From: Mucilaginibacter inviolabilis
Lineage (GTDB): Bacteria; Bacteroidota; Bacteroidia; Sphingobacteriales; Sphingobacteriaceae
DNA length: 64,000 nucleotides
Assembly (NCBI RefSeq): GCF_011089895.1
Contig: NZ_JAANAT010000001.1
Coordinates: 3,819,028 to 3,883,027, forward strand
Reading direction: 5' to 3'
Below, one piece after another: positions 51,421 to 59,619 of the stretch. Below the pieces are notes generated by a model that was not told the origin of the DNA, searched no databases, and saw only the letters and a list, made by a program, of their open reading frames with translations. Position 1 is the first letter of the stretch; each line of letters begins with the position of its first letter. The position numbers and the translations under genes were made by a program.

Positions 51421-52386
51421 TTATTTAGCTGGCGGCGGCGTTAATTGCGGCACAACCGGTTTTGGAGCGTTAGGGTTTGGTTTAACAACATCAACCATTT
51501 CCATTTCAAAAACCAATGGAGAGTATGGGCCGATTGGGCCGATTCCCTGGTCTTTATAAGCAATGTCAGATGGGATAATGAATATCGCTTTAGAACCTTT
51601 GTTTAGCAATTGCAAGCCTTCGTCCCAACCTGGTATTACTTTACCCTGACCAACAGGGATACGGATAGGCGCAAACTGGCGCATAGGATCAACCGGTATT
51701 TTTGCTTTGGTAGCTTCTGCTTTAATGCTGGTATCAAACACTTTACCACTAACCATTTTACCGGTGTAATTTACTACTGCGGTATCGCCTACTGCCGGTT
51801 TTGCACCAGTGCCCGGAGTGGTAATAACATACTGTAAACCTGAAGCTGTTTTTTCAACCTTTAGGTTATGATCAGCAATATATTTTTTGATTTTAGCAGG
51901 TTCCTGTGCTTTTAAAGCATCGCCTTGTGATTTGATATAATCCATTACACGGCCACGAAACACCTGCTCATTCAAGTTACCTTTAGCTATTACTTTTTCA
52001 ACTTTAACTACAAATACCAGGTATTTGCTTTTAAAGCCCGGAGGACGTTGCTGACCACCTTTAAATATCGAATCGGAAGCTATTTTAAAAGTAGCGCTAT
52101 CACCTTCGCCCAGTAAACCAATACCTGCAACCACATCACCTTTGGCTTGTGGTTTTGGCATAGCCATTCTTGTAGGCTGGCCGCTTTCATAAGTACTGTT
52201 CAGCACAGAGTCGCCATCGGTTTTTACCACCATGTTAAGGCTTATAAAATCGCCTTCTTTAATTTTGGCTCCACCTTTAGAAGTGTGAATATTATAAAGC
52301 AAGCCACCATCGCCCTGCTTAAATCCACCGTTGCAACTTGCTAAACCTATAGCCGCAAGAGACAAGAACATCAATTTTCTTTTCAT
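51421..52386 (-). CDS. FKBP-type peptidyl-prolyl isomerase lipoprotein
   Basis: A 321-residue paralogue of the preceding entry, with lipobox GLASC (Cys18) in place of a plain signal peptide, so it is membrane-anchored. The same plan: degenerate N-terminal FKBP-like domain (FISLNMVVKTDGDSVLNSTY), linker, active C-terminal FKBP (DTAVVNYTGKMVSGKVFDTS, VIPGWDEGLQLLNKGSKAIF, IGPYSPLVFEMEMVDVV) and a Pro-rich tail. The tandem pair arose by gene duplication. NrnA gene lies 11 bases upstream. Confidence 0.92.
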   Translation of the reverse strand: MKRKLMFLSLAAIGLASCNGGFKQGDGGLLYNIHTSKGGAKIKEGDFISLNMVVKTDGDSVLNSTYESGQPTRMAMPKPQAKGDVVAGIGLLGEGDSATFKIASDSIFKGGQQRPPGFKSKYLVFVVKVEKVIAKGNLNEQVFRGRVMDYIKSQGDALKAQEPAKIKKYIADHNLKVEKTASGLQYVITTPGTGAKPAVGDTAVVNYTGKMVSGKVFDTSIKAEATKAKIPVDPMRQFAPIRIPVGQGKVIPGWDEGLQLLNKGSKAIFIIPSDIAYKDQGIGPIGPYSPLVFEMEMVDVVKPNPNAPKPVVPQLTPPPAK

Positions 52387-52396
52387 TTTTACTGTT

Positions 52397-53407
52397 TTAC
52401 TGTATTAATAGTTTTTTATATTCTGGTAATATTAGTTTAAACTGTTGTATAACCTGCTCCAGGCTGTCTTCAGAATGACCGCCCGCCGCATTACGGTGAC
52501 CACCACCATTAAAATATTTTTTAACGATCTCATTGGCCGGAAACTCTCCTTTGGAGCGCAGTGAAAGCTTTACCTTGTCCCGGCGTTCTACTATAAATGC
52601 AGCCAGGCGTATGCTGCCCATGGATAAAGCGTAATTCACAATTCCCTCGGTATCGCCGGTATCCACTTCGTATTTTTCCAGGTCGGCTTTGTTTACTGCA
52701 ATAATAGCGGTATTATATTCAGGCAGCACTTCAAGGCAATTAGCCAGGCAATGCCCTAAAAATCTTAATCTGCTTTCAGATGCGCTATTGTAAACCAGCT
52801 CATGTATACGCCAGTTAACCGCGCCTGCATCAATCAAATCGGCAACTATGCGGTGTACGGCTGAGGTGGTATTAGGTAAGCGGAATGATGCTGAATCAGT
52901 CATGATACCGGTATACAGGCAGGTAGCTACATCCTTATTAATTAATTCGGGATGTTGCAGTTCATTTACAATAAAATCATAAATAAGCTGGGCAGTAGCA
53001 CATGCATTGATATTCCAGTGCCGGTAATCATCAAAATCTTCGGGTTCCAGGTGATGATCGATCATGATCTTATAAGCGCTGCTTTCACCAACCAGCTCTC
53101 CCATTTGATTGATCCTGCCTAAAGCATTAAAATCAAGGCAGAACACAATATCGGCATCGGCTATAAGTGCTGCCGACCGTTCTTGTTGCTCGGTATAAAT
53201 AATAACTTCTTCGTTACCAGGCATCCAGCTTAAAAAATCGGGGTAATCTGTAGGCGTGATCACCTTTGCATGATGCCCCTGCTGTATCAGATAGTTATAT
53301 AAACCTAAGGACGAGCCCATCGCATCGCCATCAGGTTTATGATGGGTAGTGATTACTATTTTTTGAGGCTGTGCTAAAAGTTCTTTAAGCGAGGCTAATT
53401 CTAACAT
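52397..53407 (-). CDS. nrnA: DHH-family oligoribonuclease / pAp phosphatase
   Basis: A 336-residue enzyme from ATG 53407. It degrades short RNA oligomers and dephosphorylates 3'-phosphoadenosine 5'-phosphate. DHH motifs: THHKPDGDAMGSSLGLYNYL, VFCLDFNALGRI, IMIDHHLEPEDFDDYRHW, YTGIMTDSASFRL; the DHHA1 end is KKYFNGGGHRNAAGGHSEDS. It is the first gene of the NrnA-FKBP group; TAGCTTTG at 53434-53427 is its promoter. Confidence 0.93.
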   Translation of the reverse strand: MLELASLKELLAQPQKIVITTHHKPDGDAMGSSLGLYNYLIQQGHHAKVITPTDYPDFLSWMPGNEEVIIYTEQQERSAALIADADIVFCLDFNALGRINQMGELVGESSAYKIMIDHHLEPEDFDDYRHWNINACATAQLIYDFIVNELQHPELINKDVATCLYTGIMTDSASFRLPNTTSAVHRIVADLIDAGAVNWRIHELVYNSASESRLRFLGHCLANCLEVLPEYNTAIIAVNKADLEKYEVDTGDTEGIVNYALSMGSIRLAAFIVERRDKVKLSLRSKGEFPANEIVKKYFNGGGHRNAAGGHSEDSLEQVIQQFKLILPEYKKLLIQ

Positions 53408-53426
53408 CAATTTTAAAAAAGAGTTG

Positions 53427-53434
53427 CAAAGCTA
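53427..53434 (-). promoter_or_regulatory. nrnA -7 promoter element
   Basis: TAGCTTTG on the minus strand, 19 bases before the ATG at 53407. Confidence 0.55.
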
Positions 53435-53501
53435 AATAAATAAATTAAATACAAACCATCTAATTTAATTCAAAACGCTTTATGTTACAGATGTAAAAAC
53501 C

Positions 53502-53509
53502 TATTTTTG
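53502..53509 (+). promoter_or_regulatory. ndk -7 promoter element
   Basis: TATTTTTG, 21 bases before the ndk ATG at 53531. The divergent nrnA promoter lies 67 bases away. Confidence 0.55.
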
Positions 53510-53530
53510 CGCCAATTTTAAAAAGCAAGA

Positions 53531-53950
53531 ATGAAAACCAACAGAACTTTTACCATGATTAAGCCTGATGCGGTAGCAAACGGCCACATTGGTGCGATTA
53601 TAGACAAGATCACAAAGAGCGGCTTTAAGATCATCGCTCTTAAATATACTTCGCTGAGCCCCGAAAAAGCCGGTCAGTTTTATGAAGTACATAAAGAACG
53701 CCCTTTTTACAAAGACCTGGTTAGCTTTATGTCATCAGGCCCTATCGTTGCTGCTATCTTAGAAAAAGATAACGCTATTGAAGATTTCCGTAAACTGATT
53801 GGTGCTACCGATCCGGCCAAGGCAGAAGAAGGTACTATACGTAACTTATTTGCCAAATCAATTGATGCAAATGCTGTTCACGGCTCTGATTCTGACGAGA
53901 ATGCTGACATAGAAGGCAATTTCTTCTTTTCGGCTTTCGAAAGATTTTAA
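53531..53950 (+). CDS. ndk: Nucleoside-diphosphate kinase
   Basis: A 139-residue enzyme that transfers the gamma-phosphate among nucleoside triphosphates. Family marks: [60 protein letters not shown] and the active-site His in [13 protein letters not shown]. Standard length. Single-gene transcript ended by a clear terminator. Confidence 0.97.
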   Translation: MKTNRTFTMIKPDAVANGHIGAIIDKITKSGFKIIALKYTSLSPEKAGQFYEVHKERPFYKDLVSFMSSGPIVAAILEKDNAIEDFRKLIGATDPAKAEEGTIRNLFAKSIDANAVHGSDSDENADIEGNFFFSAFERF

Positions 53951-53962
53951 CTTTCAGATAAC

Positions 53963-54008
53963 TTACCGGTGTAATTCAGTTAATTACACCGGTAAATGTT
54001 ATTTTTTT
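53963..54008 (+). terminator. ndk intrinsic terminator
   Basis: Perfect 14-base stem TTACCGGTGTAATT / AATTACACCGGTAA, 5-base loop, and a T-run at 54002-54008. Confidence 0.9.
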
Positions 54009-54116
54009 GCTTTGTTCTGGTATATGTTTTGTAGATTTACCCTACGGGGTTAATTTTTCAGTTCTATTTATTTTACCCTGAATTAATAAACCTGGTAATT
54101 TTTAAAGCTATAGATC

Positions 54117-54311
54117 ATGAAACTGTTTCTGAAATGTATCATATACCTGTTAATCATCATATGCCTGGCAGCAGCTTCAATTCTGCTATATAAAACTCAC
54201 CCAGAGGTTCAGCTCGCTTTCATCATTCCTGGTATATTTATTTTTGCCTATTCCAGGATCAATGATGATATTGGCATAAAGCACAAATTTCGTTTTTCTA
54301 GAGGAAGATAA
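54117..54311 (+). CDS. Small two-segment membrane protein, unknown
   Basis: A 64-residue protein that I do not recognise. Two hydrophobic segments: about 4-23 (FLKCIIYLLIIICLAAASIL) and 33-46 (LAFIIPGIFIFAYS), then a basic tail. Its 3' end overlaps the end of the convergent DUF721 gene by 14 bases. No other evidence than coding composition and a plausible start. Confidence 0.45.
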   Translation: MKLFLKCIIYLLIIICLAAASILLYKTHPEVQLAFIIPGIFIFAYSRINDDIGIKHKFRFSRGR

Positions 54312-54588
54312 CCTCTTCAACCAGTATACCGTTTGCTTTCTCATTGATCTTATCCATGATCTGGGCGCGCATCATCATCAGCTCGTTTTTGATCACCGAC
54401 GATTCTATACGTAAAAATAATTTCTTATCGCGGATAAATAGCTCCTTGGTTCTGTTGGCTACAGGTTTACCCACCAATTCGGGCCAGGCGGCCACTACAG
54501 CGGTTTCATCAAAGCGGCGTTTAATTTTATAAACGTTCAGCATTTGGTCAATAGCATCTTTTAACGATTTGTCATTTGCTTTACGCAT
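54298..54588 (-). CDS. DUF721 (DciA-like) protein
   Basis: A 96-residue protein from ATG 54588. DUF721 marks: LKDAIDQMLNVYKIKRRFDE, AVVAAWPELVGKPVANRTKE, LFLRIESSVIKNELMMMRAQ. In other bacteria the DUF721 protein DciA loads the replicative helicase (family knowledge). Its start lies inside the recF end (8-base overlap), which fits a replication or repair role and coupled translation. Confidence 0.9.
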   Translation of the reverse strand: MRKANDKSLKDAIDQMLNVYKIKRRFDETAVVAAWPELVGKPVANRTKELFIRDKKLFLRIESSVIKNELMMMRAQIMDKINEKANGILVEEVIFL

Positions 54589-55681
54589 CAATTACCCCTC
54601 CTGTTACTTTAAATAGTTTTACGTCTACGTTTATTTTTTCAAAAATATCCCGCACCCTGTTTACGCTGGTATCGGTGATAAACACTTGCCCAAAATCATT
54701 ATTGGATACCATTTTCATCAGCTTGGTAACGCGCTCATCGTCCAGCTTATCAAAAATATCATCCAGCAGCAGCAGAGGTTTAAAGCCTTTTTGCTGATAT
54801 AAAAAAGTATACTGTGCCAGCTTGAGCGCTATCAAAAACGATTTTTGCTGGCCCTGTGACCCAAACTTTTTCATTGACATACCGTGGATACCAAATTGCA
54901 GGTCATCCTTATGTATACCCGCTGTGGTACGCTCCAGCGCCCGGTCGCGCTCTACATTCTTTTTTAGCAAATCGGCAAAATCATCCTGCAGCAATTGTGA
55001 TTCGTAAATCAACTCTACATGTTCGGCCCCATCACTTAAAAAACTATAATGACTGTTAAAAATAGCGGTAAAGCTTTCCATAAAAGCTTTGCGCCTTTCA
55101 AATATACGGTTGCCCGAACCAGCTAATTGCTCATTAAGCACTTCCAGCAAACTGGGGTCATAACGACCGGTATCGGCAATCAGCTTTAACAGGGCATTAC
55201 GGTTGGCCAGTACCTTGTTGTAGGTAATCAGCTCATCCAGGTAATGATTATCGGTTTGCGATATCACATTATCAACAAATTTGCGCCGTTCTTCGCTCCC
55301 TTCGGTAATAATACTGGTATCATATGGCGATATCATCACCAGTGGCAGTAACCCGATGTGATCAGCCAGGCGTTGATAATCCTTTTTGTTACGTTTAAAC
55401 TGTTTTTTCTGGTTACGTTTAACAGAACAGGCTACAGCCTCGGCTTGCTCGTTTTTATTAAACACCCCGGTAATGATAAAAAAATCCTCGTCCTGCTTTA
55501 TTTGCTGACTGTCAATAGGGTTAAAATAGCTTTTGCATAACGACAGGTAATGAATAGCATCCAACAAATTGGTTTTGCCGGCACCATTATTACCGGTAAA
55601 GGCATTCACCCCCTTGCTAAACACAAGCTCGGCCTCCTGGTAATTTTTAAAATTGATAACTGACAGTTGCTGCAAATACAT
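54581..55681 (-). CDS. recF: DNA replication and repair ATPase RecF
   Basis: A 366-residue SMC-like ATPase that helps load RecA on gapped DNA. N-terminal LSVINFKNYQEAELVFSKGV, Walker A GNNGAGKTNLL near 31-41, signature segment KKFGSQGQQKSFLIALKLAQ and Walker B PLLLLDDIFDKLDDERV. Usual RecF length. TAACTTTG at 55699-55692 is its -7 element, so the leader is only a few bases. Confidence 0.96.
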   Translation of the reverse strand: MYLQQLSVINFKNYQEAELVFSKGVNAFTGNNGAGKTNLLDAIHYLSLCKSYFNPIDSQQIKQDEDFFIITGVFNKNEQAEAVACSVKRNQKKQFKRNKKDYQRLADHIGLLPLVMISPYDTSIITEGSEERRKFVDNVISQTDNHYLDELITYNKVLANRNALLKLIADTGRYDPSLLEVLNEQLAGSGNRIFERRKAFMESFTAIFNSHYSFLSDGAEHVELIYESQLLQDDFADLLKKNVERDRALERTTAGIHKDDLQFGIHGMSMKKFGSQGQQKSFLIALKLAQYTFLYQQKGFKPLLLLDDIFDKLDDERVTKLMKMVSNNDFGQVFITDTSVNRVRDIFEKINVDVKLFKVTGGVIDA

Positions 55682-55691
55682 AACGGAGAGG

Positions 55692-55699
55692 CAAAGTTA
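55692..55699 (-). promoter_or_regulatory. recF -7 promoter element, short leader
   Basis: TAACTTTG on the minus strand, ten bases before the recF ATG. Confidence 0.55.
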
Positions 55700-55802
55700 G
55701 GGATTTAGTTCATTAGTTTATCCGTATCATTGGTTTATCTGAACCCTGATTTACGTGATTTTGGGATTAAAATGTTTTTTACTTCTATCAATAAATTTCT
55801 CT

Positions 55803-55894
55803 ACACGCGTCATTGCGAACGAAGTGTGGCAATCCCTTACATACAGAGTGGCTATATGTAAACCGGGGAATTGTTTCGTGCCTCGCAATGACAC
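55803..55894. repeat. GCGTCATTGCGAACGAAG / GCCTCGCAATGACAC repeat
   Basis: ACGCGTCATTGCGAACGAAG on the left and TTTCGTGCCTCGCAATGACA on the right form inverted ends of a 92-bp block with non-repeated centre. Relatives are at 7596 and 43629. It fills the gap between recF and the TPR protein. Confidence 0.75.
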
Positions 55895-55974
55895 AAAGCA
55901 GCGCATCTCCTCCCAATAATCTTTGGTATAATGAACCATAAAACCACCTCCATAAAGATTTAATACAAAAGCTA

Positions 55975-56004
55975 TTGCCAGAAATTTTGAAAACTGTAAC
56001 TTTG
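55975..56004 (+). promoter_or_regulatory. Promoter of the TPR protein gene
   Basis: TTG at 55975-55977, a 19-base spacer, and TAACTTTG at 55997-56004: a full match to the Bacteroidota -33/-7 pattern, 22 bases before the ATG. Confidence 0.75.
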
Positions 56005-56026
56005 CACACTTAATTTTAGAACAACA

Positions 56027-56704
56027 ATGTCAAAAACCCAAGCGACTACCAAAGTTACAGCACCAGAAAGTAATTTAGGGCAAAGCGGAAATTTCGTGCG
56101 CGAGAATCAAAAAAGCCTGTTATTTATAGGTGGGGCCATCATTGCCCTTATTGCTATTTATCTTTTATATCTTAAATTATATTTAGGGCCACGCGAAATA
56201 ACCGCTGCCGATCAAATGCACGTTGCGCAGGATTTTTGGGCTAAAAAAGATTGGGACAAAGCCATTAAAGGCGATGCAAGCTATCCGGGTTTTGAAAAAA
56301 TCATTACCGAGTACAACAATACCAAGGCTGCTAACCTGGCTTATTTTTACTTAGGTACCGCTTATTTAAACAAAGGAGAATACCGTAAAGCCCTTGATAA
56401 CCTGAACAACTATCGCGGTGACGACAGCATGGTAGCTGCCGAAGCATTGGGTAGCGCAGGTGATGCCTATGTTGAGCTAAAAGATTATGATAAAGCCATC
56501 TCTTCATTTAACAAAGCTGTTGATAAAGCAAAAAACAAATTTTTATCCCCTCTTTACTTAAAGAAATTAGGCTTGGTTTACGAAGAGCAAAAAGACAACA
56601 AATCGGCCACAGAGGCTTACAAAAGAATAAAATCAGAATATCCTGAAAGTGCCGAAGCGCAAAATATTGACGAGTATATAGCTCGTACCGAAGCGAAACA
56701 ATAA
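56027..56704 (+). CDS. Membrane-anchored TPR protein
   Basis: A 225-residue protein. The N-terminal about 28 residues are polar, one membrane segment spans about 30-50 (LLFIGGAIIALIAIYLLYLK), then TPR repeats: ANLAYFYLGTAYLNKGEYRK, AEALGSAGDAYVELKDYDKA, LKKLGLVYEEQKDNKSATEA, ending AEAQNIDEYIARTEAKQ. It resembles the tol-pal-associated YbgF or YfgM-like scaffolds; partner unknown. ribH follows after a word-repeat palindrome. Confidence 0.85.
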   Translation: MSKTQATTKVTAPESNLGQSGNFVRENQKSLLFIGGAIIALIAIYLLYLKLYLGPREITAADQMHVAQDFWAKKDWDKAIKGDASYPGFEKIITEYNNTKAANLAYFYLGTAYLNKGEYRKALDNLNNYRGDDSMVAAEALGSAGDAYVELKDYDKAISSFNKAVDKAKNKFLSPLYLKKLGLVYEEQKDNKSATEAYKRIKSEYPESAEAQNIDEYIARTEAKQ

Positions 56705-56850
56705 TTCTCGATTTCGGATATCGAATGTTCGATTTCGGATTTACTGACTTGCAAAGGCCTTTAAATCCAGAATCGAACATTTTTTTTATAAGCAAATCCG
56801 AAATACAGATAGATCCGAAATCGAACATCTCAAATCCGAAATCAAAAAAT
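56705..56850. repeat. Nested word-repeat palindrome upstream of ribH
   Basis: The word GATTTCGGAT/ATCCGAAATC is reiterated. Perfect 16-base arms 56725-56740 and 56813-56828; another 10-base pair at 56710-56719 and 56834-56843. It fills the gap between the TPR gene and ribH, like the gap at 5949-6071. Confidence 0.8.
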
Positions 56851-56851
56851 C

Positions 56852-57346
56852 ATGGCTACACAGCTTAAAAACCTATCAGATTTTTCAAATACCGAGATCC
56901 CGTCAGCACAACCATACCGCTTCGGTATTGTGGTAGCCGAATGGAATGCCGAAATCACCAATGCGCTTTATCAGGGTGCCCATCAAAGCCTGGTAAATAA
57001 TGGCGCCCTGCCAGAAAATATTGCAGTATACCCGGTACCCGGCAGCTTTGAGCTTACATCAGGCGCTGATCTGCTATTAAAAAAAGGCGGATTAGACGCA
57101 GTGATATGCCTGGGCTGTGTGATACAGGGCGAAACCCGCCATTTTGATTTTATTTGCGATGCTGTAGCAAATGGCGTAAGTAATGTTGCCATAAAATATT
57201 CAAAACCTGTTATATTTGGTGTATTAACCACCGATAACCAGCAACAGGCTATTGATCGTGCCGGTGGTAAACATGGTAACAAAGGCGATGAGGCCGCTAT
57301 TACAGCGATAAAAATGGCCCATCTTGCCGAAACATTAAAGAGCTGA
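56852..57346 (+). CDS. ribH: 6,7-dimethyl-8-ribityllumazine synthase
   Basis: A 164-residue enzyme of riboflavin synthesis that condenses 5-amino-6-ribitylaminouracil with dihydroxybutanone phosphate. Family marks: RFGIVVAEWNAEITNALYQG, PVPGSFELTSGADLLLKKGG, VICLGCVIQGETRHFDFICD and GVLTTDNQQQAIDRAGGKHG with the catalytic His. The ATG at 56852 follows the palindrome directly; no FMN riboswitch is visible. The 37-residue lipoprotein gene follows. Confidence 0.96.
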   Translation: MATQLKNLSDFSNTEIPSAQPYRFGIVVAEWNAEITNALYQGAHQSLVNNGALPENIAVYPVPGSFELTSGADLLLKKGGLDAVICLGCVIQGETRHFDFICDAVANGVSNVAIKYSKPVIFGVLTTDNQQQAIDRAGGKHGNKGDEAAITAIKMAHLAETLKS

Positions 57347-57375
57347 TCAACGTAAAAACGGTATCAATTAATACG

Positions 57376-57489
57376 ATGAAAAAAATTATTTACATAGCGT
57401 TTATTGCCCTGGCAGTTGGCTGCACGATCTCGTCATGCTCCAATAAACTATGCCCAGCTTATGGTTCGTATCCTAAAAGTGGTCGTTAA
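57376..57489 (+). CDS. Small 37-residue lipoprotein
   Basis: Starts MKKIIYIAFIALAVG, with a Cys in GCTISSCSNK; the second, at ISSC, is the better lipobox (Cys21). The mature part is only about 17 residues and ends PAYGSYPKSGR. Tiny lipoproteins with the CPAYGSYPK-like tail are common in Bacteroidota genomes and have no known function. It lies 29 bases after ribH. Confidence 0.7.
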   Translation: MKKIIYIAFIALAVGCTISSCSNKLCPAYGSYPKSGR

Positions 57490-57594
57490 CAGGCAATTGT
57501 CATTTTTTATTTTCATTTAAAGCTATAGGGAGTTTTTTGTGTTATTTTGTAAGTTAGTTTTACTTATAGCACAGCACACTATATCATTATCTTT

Positions 57595-57924
57595 ATGAAT
57601 TGGATTTCGTTGGAGTCGGCAGATCAATTGAATAGCATTAAACAGCACGAGGGCTACAGTTTGATATTTAAACATAGTACCCGCTGTTCCATCAGCATGA
57701 TGGCCAAAAAACGTTTTGAGTTGGACTGGGAAGATCTTCCCGAAGATATGCCTCTTTATTTCCTGGACCTGATTAGCTATCGCGACCTGTCAAAACAAGT
57801 AGCAGATATTTTCCAGGTACACCATGAATCGCCGCAGTTGCTGTTGATCAAAGACGGCGAATGCGTGCTTGATCAATCACATGGTCAGATCTCAGTTGAC
57901 GAAGCCCTATCGGTTTTAGTTTAG
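57595..57924 (+). CDS. ytxJ: Bacillithiol system redox protein YtxJ
   Basis: A 109-residue thioredoxin-fold protein of the YtxJ (monothiol bacilliredoxin-like) family, which acts on bacillithiol mixed disulfides. The active-site region SLIFKHSTRCSIS has Cys31 where a normal TCPVS motif is seen in relatives; the rest is DLPEDMPLYFLDLISYRDLS, then VHHESPQLLLIKDGECVLDQ. It lies in a run of unrelated housekeeping genes. Confidence 0.9.
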   Translation: MNWISLESADQLNSIKQHEGYSLIFKHSTRCSISMMAKKRFELDWEDLPEDMPLYFLDLISYRDLSKQVADIFQVHHESPQLLLIKDGECVLDQSHGQISVDEALSVLV

Positions 57925-57958
57925 CCAAGAATTTCAGGGATTTTATTAATTGAAGGCC

Positions 57959-58031
57959 TGTCATCCTGAGCTTATCCAAGGATCGCGCTTAGAGGCTTGC
58001 CCATCATGCTTCGACAAGCTTAGCATGACAG
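57959..58031. repeat. CTGTCATCCTGAGC / GCTTAGCATGACAG repeat
   Basis: CTGTCATCCTGAGCTTATCC on the left pairs partly with GACAAGCTTAGCATGACAG on the right; a variant of the block at 7525. It lies between ytxJ and lipA. Confidence 0.7.
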
Positions 58032-58142
58032 CCGGTGTGTTTGATCTTATTTCCTGATCCTTACCTCTTGTTTCTGCATACTTATTATAATTTATTCGTA
58101 AAACTTGCGCAATAGCTCATAAAGGGTTATTTGGTTTTTAAC

Positions 58143-58150
58143 TACATTTG
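58143..58150 (+). promoter_or_regulatory. lipA -7 promoter element, leaderless spacing
   Basis: TACATTTG ending four bases before the lipA ATG at 58155, the same spacing as at marR and tatD. The -33 is unclear. Confidence 0.55.
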
Positions 58151-58154
58151 TACC

Positions 58155-59039
58155 ATGATTGATTTACCGGTAATTCCTGCTGTTAGCCAACAAGCTCAAC
58201 GCAAGCCAGATTGGCTTAGGGTAAAGCTTCCTATTGGAAAAGAGTATACACATGTACGCAGCTTGGTTGATGAACATAAACTGCATACCATTTGCGAAAG
58301 TGGTAATTGCCCTAATATGGGCGAGTGCTGGGGAGCCGGCACAGCTACTTTCATGATACTAGGTAATATTTGCACCCGCTCCTGCTCATTTTGTGCGGTA
58401 GCAACCGGCAGGCCATTAGCCGTTGATGTAGATGAACCTAACCGTGTAGCTACATCGGTAAAACTGATGCAGGTAAAACACTGCGTGATCACCTCTGTTG
58501 ATCGTGACGATTTAAAAGACGGTGGCTCTATCATTTGGGCCGAAACCATCAATGCTATACGCCGCGAAAGCCCGGAAACTACATTAGAAACTTTACTGCC
58601 CGATTTCAGGGGCAACTGGGATAACCTGGCACGTGTACTGGAAACCCGCCCAGAGGTGGTATCACATAACCTGGAAACCGTACGCCGTTTGACCAAAGAG
58701 GTACGCATCCAGGCCAAATATGATCGTAGCCTGGAAGCTTTAAAACATGTATCAGAAGCTGGTTTACGTACCAAATCGGGCATTATGCTGGGTTTAGGCG
58801 AAACCGAAGATGATATTTTAGAAGCGATGGACGATTTGCTTGCGGCCGGTGTACACATACTTACTTTAGGGCAATACTTACAACCAACGCGTAATCACCA
58901 CCCGGTAATTGACTGGATCCATCCAGACCAGTTTGCCCGGTTAAAACAATTTGGATTAGATAAAGGTTTTAAATACGTGGAGAGCGGACCATTGGTACGT
59001 TCATCCTATCATGCAGAAAAACATCTGTTTGATATATGA
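58155..59039 (+). CDS. lipA: Lipoyl synthase
   Basis: A 294-residue radical-SAM enzyme that inserts two sulfurs into protein-bound octanoate. The ATG at 58155 is chosen because the upstream in-frame ATG at 58131 gives an extension unlike the family. Auxiliary cluster Cys47, Cys52, Cys58 ([12 protein letters not shown]) and radical-SAM Cys73, Cys77, Cys80 (CTRSCSFC) are complete; [13 protein letters not shown] and [17 protein letters not shown] follow. The lipB gene is not adjacent. Confidence 0.96.
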   Translation: MIDLPVIPAVSQQAQRKPDWLRVKLPIGKEYTHVRSLVDEHKLHTICESGNCPNMGECWGAGTATFMILGNICTRSCSFCAVATGRPLAVDVDEPNRVATSVKLMQVKHCVITSVDRDDLKDGGSIIWAETINAIRRESPETTLETLLPDFRGNWDNLARVLETRPEVVSHNLETVRRLTKEVRIQAKYDRSLEALKHVSEAGLRTKSGIMLGLGETEDDILEAMDDLLAAGVHILTLGQYLQPTRNHHPVIDWIHPDQFARLKQFGLDKGFKYVESGPLVRSSYHAEKHLFDI

Positions 59040-59063
59040 TAATTCCTTTATATATTCACGCCG

Positions 59064-59615
59064 TTGAGTAAGAAACATAAAATATCGCTGACAGAAGAAC
59101 AACTAGTTTTTTCATTGAGAAATCATGAGAAAATAGCTATTGAGGCGCTATATGATATGTACTCAGCTTCACTGTTCGGCGTAATTTCTCGTATTGTTAT
59201 CGACACTGCCATTGCCGAAGATGTTTTACAGGAAACTTTTGTAAAAATCTGGCACTCCTTTTCCAGCTATAGTACAGAAAAAGGCCGTTTATTTACCTGG
59301 ATGGTAAATATTGCGCGTAACCTGGCTATAGATAAAATCAGATCAAAAGATTTTAAGAATCAGAATAAAAACCAGGAGATTGAAAATATCGTAAATTCCA
59401 TTGACGAACAAAAGAACACAGTTTACAAGCCTGAGTTGATGGGTGTTAAAGATTTGGTTGAGACGTTAAGGCCTGAACAAAAATCAATAATCGATCTGGT
59501 GTATTTTAAAGGTTACACTCACGTGGAAGCGGCTGATGAATTAGGCGTTCCGCTGGGTACCATTAAAACACGGTTGCGAATGGGCATACAGCAACTCAGA
59601 AAACATTTTAATTGA
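59064..59615 (+). CDS. ECF RNA polymerase sigma factor, TTG start
   Basis: A 183-residue ECF sigma, read from TTG 59064 because no ATG occurs before residue 32 and the family N-terminus (SKKHKISLTEEQLVFSLRNH) begins there. Region 2: ALYDMYSASLFGVISRIVID and VLQETFVKIWHSFSSYSTEK; region 4: IDLVYFKGYTHVEAADELGV, GTIKTRLRMGIQQLRKHF. Its partner anti-sigma is encoded 4 bases downstream. Unlike the other two sigma genes it is not linked to a SusCD pair. Confidence 0.9.
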   Translation: MSKKHKISLTEEQLVFSLRNHEKIAIEALYDMYSASLFGVISRIVIDTAIAEDVLQETFVKIWHSFSSYSTEKGRLFTWMVNIARNLAIDKIRSKDFKNQNKNQEIENIVNSIDEQKNTVYKPELMGVKDLVETLRPEQKSIIDLVYFKGYTHVEAADELGVPLGTIKTRLRMGIQQLRKHFN

Positions 59616-59619
59616 AGTA

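Noticed and set aside
56852..57346. FMN riboswitch before ribH
   Set aside because: The gap is filled by word-repeat palindromes and lacks the conserved FMN-element segments.
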